Shown in pieces: positions 59,761 through 64,000 of a stretch of 64,000 nt of DNA. Origin of the DNA: Tulasnella sp. 424 (lineage: Eukaryota > Basidiomycota > Agaricomycetes > Cantharellales > Tulasnellaceae); contig WSUB01000012.1 of the NCBI GenBank assembly GCA_019633425.1, positions 276,371 to 340,370 on the forward strand, written 5' to 3'. Made by a program: the position numbers and the translations under genes. Every line of letters begins with the position of its first letter. Position 1 is the first letter of the stretch. Below the pieces are notes generated by a model. The model had not been told where the DNA came from. It did not search any database and saw only the letters and a list, made by a program, of their open reading frames with translations.

Positions 59761-60199
59761 TGATTTGGCTACAAGTTCTCCAGGTATGTGGATACCAGGC
59801 TTAAGGGGAAGTAGTAAGGGAGGCAGGCAGGCTGCCAGCAGGTTCGCCAATTCAAGCGGTGGCATCTAGGCGGAAAGCCTCCGGAGCCCAGATAAACAAG
59901 AGGCGATCCCTGGTGAGCCAGCCACACTTCGACATCTAAGAAGCGCAGGTCGTGATGTGGGGTGCACAGCCAAAACGCGGTGAGTCGCGCCATCCAGAAA
60001 AATCCATCGCTTTAAAGCTGCCCATCGATCGGGTGGGACAAACAGCCATCTACAAGATCGGTCGGGCGTCGTAATTAGGAAGCAGCAATCTCAATCAATT
60101 CGATGGCCAGGCATCGTGACGCGTCCGAGGGTCTGAGAGGCCGCTCTCTGATATCAGGGAACTTCGTCACTCCCGGGGTCGCGACCGTTTTGACCGCTT
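59761..60199. other. Intergenic region
   Basis: A minus-strand frame at 59769-59993 has protein-like text (HHDLRFLDVEVWLAHQG) but no recognised family, and it runs into the tandem repeat. Nothing else seen. Confidence 0.3.
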
Positions 60200-61336
60200 A
60201 TGTCCGCACACCGATTTCGACCGATTTCAGCCAATCACATCGTTCCATTCTCAGCGCCACTCGACCGATTTTCCCTTCCTCTCACCGCAAGACCAACAAC
60301 CCCAGCAGGCTCACTTATCGCTACATACCAAGTTGCCAGCTCCAGCAAGTCTAACAACTCCGTCGACTCGCCCAGTTTCGGTCAATTCCAAGTCCCATCT
60401 CAGGATGGAATCCTGCCCCCTCACGATGACTACGGACATTTTCTGAGTGTAAGCCATTCTCCTACCTTTCTCTTTGACATTCCACTGACTTCTATTCACA
60501 TTCCTCATCCGCCCACTCCACAAACTCTGGCTTCCGACGTTCCGTCAAACGTCGCCGCTCATGCTGTCCCTCCCAATCAGCGTGGTAGGCCGCTCACTTC
60601 CAAGCGCAGCGCTGCTCATATCCTGATCGCCAACCGGATGCTCGAACGTGCAGCTCGACACCTACTATGGGCCTGAAGAAGTCCGGAAGTTTGGCCAGGC
60701 TTATCGCGGCACCAGCCCATCCTCTTGTCCCACTGTCCCTCCGTCACCGGCCAACAGCACTGCCGCGGACAACATGGACACGGGGACAACAGTCAACCAG
60801 GTCCTCATCGCCAACTGTCGCTCGGCCTCTCATCACCCACCACCATCCTCCGTGAACATTCCACCCATCAGCGCCAGGTTAACGGCTTTGGCAGCCCCGA
60901 CCCATCCCAATACCCCCTTGGTTTGTATAGCAAGAGGAACCACAGTAAGAGGAAACTGTGCGATGAACGATGCTTGAAGCTTGCCTTGACTGGTAACCTA
61001 GTGTCGCCGCTCGCGCAGTCACTTCCGGCAATCTTCATCGTTTGTCCTGGACAAGCGGACGGCGAGTCAATCCCCATCACATTCAGACTCATCATCTCCG
61101 TCACGCTCGGACTCGTCATCGCCATCACGTTTGAACTCGTCATCGCTGTCAAATCCGGGCTCTTTGTCACCACGTTCGGCATCGGCTTGCTGGCTTCCAT
61201 ATTGACCCACGCTCACCTTCCGCAATCAACCGCCGTCGTCGGTACCTCCACAAGCTCTCCACCTGCTTGCTATCGGCGGGGCAAGGGGCAGAGATCACTC
61301 CAATTCCATTCCTCTCGTTACCTCACGATTGGTTGA
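60200..61336 (+). other. Unrecognised low-complexity coding candidate
   Basis: Overlapping plus-strand frames at 60200-60676 and 60725-61336. The first is S/P/H-rich and ends with RGRPLTSKRSAAHILIANRM. At 61068-61170 a repeated Ser-Asp-Ser-Ser-type codon pattern appears in one frame and a hydrophobic run in another, so one of the frames is an artefact. I could not build a consistent exon model and assign no function. Confidence 0.15.
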
Positions 61337-61800
61337 TGTCGCCGGACGATCCCGCCTCAGCGAGACACTAACTTTCAAAATTTAGTGTATTTAGTATCTC
61401 TATACGCTATTATGCTACTCTACTGTGACTCTTTGTGATGTCTTTGTAATTTGCGGACCCCGGGGTGAAAGTGAACGGAGGTTGTCGTCATTGCAGCATT
61501 CTGGAAGCAATTGCATTTTCTTTGACTCTAACAGCACCTTCAGATGTAGATATAACGCTCATACAACTCATCAGCAGACACTCTACCCGTTTCCTGTCCC
61601 GTAGCATCCCTGCCGGGGTCTGTGACCCCGGGGTACAGTTTGGGACACCCCGCCACCCCACCCCGGGAGTCACCAATTTACCCTGCTTCGATCTCCTTCG
61701 AACACTTCGATGTTTTGGACAACCTGATTGGCCAGTAGAGCGTGGCATCTTGTTCCCAGAGACAAAAAAACGCAATCGAAGCGACTTCGCGGCAACACTA
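61337..61800. other. Intergenic region
   Basis: AT-rich to 61450, then mixed sequence with CCCCGGGGT words. No gene seen. Confidence 0.4.
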
Positions 61801-61931
61801 CTTGCGAGTAACGACGTCATTCACCATATATCGTAGTTTCGAAGGGAGCACTCGGAAAGGCACAGACGCCGCAGCAAAGCAGTCGAACTTTGAAATTACT
61901 ATATATGGTGAATGACGTCGTTACTCGCAAG
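61801..61931. repeat. Long perfect inverted repeat (hairpin)
   Basis: The 31 bases 61801-61831 are the exact reverse complement of 61901-61931; with mismatches the pairing continues inward by about ten bases. The arms contain GACGTCATTCACCATATAT. The loop is about 70 bases. Could be the ends of a tiny TIR element or a transcribed hairpin. Confidence 0.85.
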
Positions 61932-63041
61932 GCAACAAGTTCCGTACACCACGGCACTCACTTGTGACGGATGTAAGCCCCTTATCACTGTGAAGCTCGC
62001 GAATGGGAAACTTAGACGGAAAATCTGGGAAAAAACCCCTTTTCCAAGTGAGACAGGAATAAAAGATTCCGGGACCTGGGGTGTGCACCTGGGAATGTGT
62101 TGCAAAATCATGTAAAGAAATAACAGAAAACTTCCAGATTACCGAGCCACTTGGATTTTCCTCCCTTGCACCAGAAAGTCTTTCAACAGCCTCACAGTAA
62201 AACCTTTCTGGTTTCGAGCCTCACAGTGTTAGCTCCGGCGCGAGCTCCTCCGTCTCCTTCGCTTCGTTTTCCATCCGCAGCAACACTACATCCGTGAGCC
62301 TAGTGTTTTGGATTAGACGCCTTCTAATATTGTTCCCCACATCACATTATCCCAAAAGTGGGTGAACGTCCCTGATCGAAGAGTCGTGACGTCAACGGTC
62401 GGCGGGCTTAAGTCTCGGTTTTCCCGTCCGATGGGATAGACGGTGTTCCTCGTACTCACCGGAGTGTGGCCTGGTCTGAGGGTCATGACGTCGTGATCCG
62501 CGTTCAAATCCTGGTTCACCCATCTCGATTGCACTCCTTCCCGGTGGCTCCCCGAGGGCGGGGGAAAATCTAGATATCGGGGGAACAGTTCGCCACACCG
62601 TGTCCTGCCACGACTCCTTCGTATCCCGCCCAAAGTAAACTGGGACCAGTATACAGGCGGCAACAGAATCTAATTATTTGAGCTTTTGTATTTACAGTAA
62701 AGCCATGATTAATACAGTAATACATACCCCCTTTCAATTTTCTTTTGTCCGCTGAATGCTAACAGGTTGTTTGTCTAAGAAACGTTCAGTCCGGCTCAAA
62801 ATCCCTCATCGCTTGCCCATGATGCTTGATCTCACTCTCAAGTAATGCAAGCTCCTTTGCCCCGGCTTCCTCGGTCCATTCCCTCCGGAGCTTCGTCCTC
62901 TCCTAGAGCTACCACGTCAAGATCACAACCGTCGCAAAAGAAACTCGTGGCCGGGCGGAAGGCGGACTAAGTACGCCTACCACTGAACCTTTTCTTTTCG
63001 AGCGCTCAATTTAACCTTTTTGTCAACTGCCTTGAATTCCT
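61932..63041. other. Intergenic region with a tRNA-like stretch
   Basis: At 62380-62525 two similar pieces lie in tandem (GTCGTGACGTCAACGGTC and GTCATGACGTCGTGATCC, each followed by a B-box-like TTAAGTCTCGG or TTCAAATCCTGG). The second resembles a decayed tRNA or tRNA-derived SINE but does not fold with a proper T stem. No protein gene recognised; no CBM1 exons for the GE pseudogene could be found. Confidence 0.3.
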
Positions 63042-64000
63042 GGTAGCACCGGAGGAACCACGACGACGATAGCTTCCACCCAAGTCCACGACGACAACAA
63101 CGACGACGACCCCAACGAAAAGCACCAATATGACGAGTACTGCCAATGGAGGCCCAAACAACTGTCTAACTCGCTCATCAGTCTCTAAACTCAACTCATA
63201 TTCGGCGAGAGCGCGCCCGTCCAGAACGCTGCCGATTATCCTCGGAAGCAGATCTTCCTTGATCCAGGACTACGAGGGTGGCATCCATCCACCGAACCCA
63301 GCAAGCGTCGCCGGGTCTGTCATCAAGGCTGGCACGATTGGTACGCTCACCGTTCCGGCCAATAACCTGGAAGCTCCGTCCGCTGGTGGCTGGCCCTTGG
63401 TTATTGTTTCTGAAAGGGGAAGCATTCCTATCCCGGCTGGTGTAAGTGAAGGATACCTCCCTTTTGCGTGCACCGCGGGGACACGTTTATTGACTTGGTC
63501 GCTTCGTTGGTACATAGACTGCAACTCTCGACGACCCATGCTCGACCGTCGCCCAGCAAACCGATACCAGCCGCGGCAAGGGTCTCTGCTACAACATCGC
63601 TGGCTCCAACCATAGCGCCTCTGCAAAGATGGTATGAGCCTGGTGTGTCTCCCGGGTCATCGACGTCCTCGGATCCACCCCCTTCGCTCAGATCAACACC
63701 CCCAGCTCGCCGTCACGGGTTGCTCTCGTGGCGGCAAAGGCGCCCTCATGGCCTGTGCCTTTGAAACCCGTATTGCCCTCTCCACCCTTCAAGAATCCGA
63801 CTCCGGAGGTTACGCGTGCCCGTGTTTCAGCAGATACGAAGAATCCCAAGGCAGCTCTGTCCAAACCGCCATTGAAATCGTCGGCGAGAACGTCTGGTTC
63901 AGCTCCAACTCCAACAACTACGTGAACAACTTGAACCAGCTACCTTACGACCACAACTTGTTCATTGCCTTGGCCGCTCCTCGCGATATAATCTCGTACG
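63042..64000 (+). pseudogene. Fifth glucuronoyl methylesterase copy, decayed and cut by the window end
   Basis: Thr-rich linker remnant (63050-63120), then a diverged CE15 domain. Recognisable landmarks: LIQDYEGG near 63260, the intron with its GT and AG kept (63441 to about 63517), [15 protein letters not shown], a catalytic-Ser region GCSRGGKGA near 63718, and [20 protein letters not shown] near 63890. Several indels and an in-frame TGA at the MTAWVWG site (about 63637) break the frame, and the signal peptide and CBM1 are not visible. Closest to the GE2/GE4 type. It continues beyond 64000. Confidence 0.8.

Noticed and set aside
62460..62525. Possible functional tRNA gene
   Set aside because: B-box-like TTCAAATCC present, but the T stem and acceptor stem do not pair.

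Overview
This window is nuclear DNA of a filamentous basidiomycete, most likely an agaricomycete. Nearly every recognisable gene is broken by many short introns (about 45-90 nt, GT..AG, one probable GC..AG). Genes sit on both strands without operons. The gene content is eukaryotic (EMC4, RPN13, RAD4/XPC). Several glucuronoyl methylesterases carrying fungal cellulose-binding modules suggest a plant-cell-wall degrader. All gene models here were made by hand from reading frame, splice sites and family motifs; there is no transcript evidence.

Left part (1-25.4 kb) is ordinary single-copy gene space: a secreted tandem-CFEM protein (20-798); two paralogous four-helix membrane proteins with the same exon plan and a decayed third copy (3863-7600); EMC4 (7881-8790, minus); a REXO4-like exonuclease that appears to have lost three of its five catalytic residues (10078-11000); RPN13 (11263-12681, minus); a two-PAS-domain protein (15533-17476); a DUF2235 alpha/beta hydrolase (19358-21507); and a RAD4/XPC repair protein (21735-25358, minus).

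Middle part (25.8-44.1 kb) is a head-to-tail array of eight copies of one SAM-dependent methyltransferase gene of the LaeA/UMTA type, all on the minus strand, with a period near 2.3 kb that includes a conserved spacer. Each copy has eight exons, one of them only 16 nt. Copies 4, 5 and 6 look intact (copy 4 holds a run of N). Copies 1-3 share one 10-nt deletion, copy 8 is frameshifted at the same place, and copy 7 can be rescued by an alternative donor. The C-terminal tails differ by the number of a 7-residue S/T-P repeat. A TIR element lies between copies 6 and 7.

Right part (44-64 kb) holds four CBM1-CE15 glucuronoyl methylesterase genes in two duplicated blocks (GE1+GE2, GE3+GE4), each block beginning with methyltransferase-array sequence, so the edge of the array was carried along in the block duplication. 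GE2 has a one-base frameshift. A fifth, heavily mutated copy runs off the right end. A 37-bp box is kept upstream of all four genes. Small TIR elements, a tandem repeat (59.4-59.8 kb) and a long hairpin (61.8-61.9 kb) fill the spaces between genes.

The genes do not form an obvious pathway. The striking features are the two expanded arrays, methyltransferase and methylesterase, lying next to each other and duplicated partly together.
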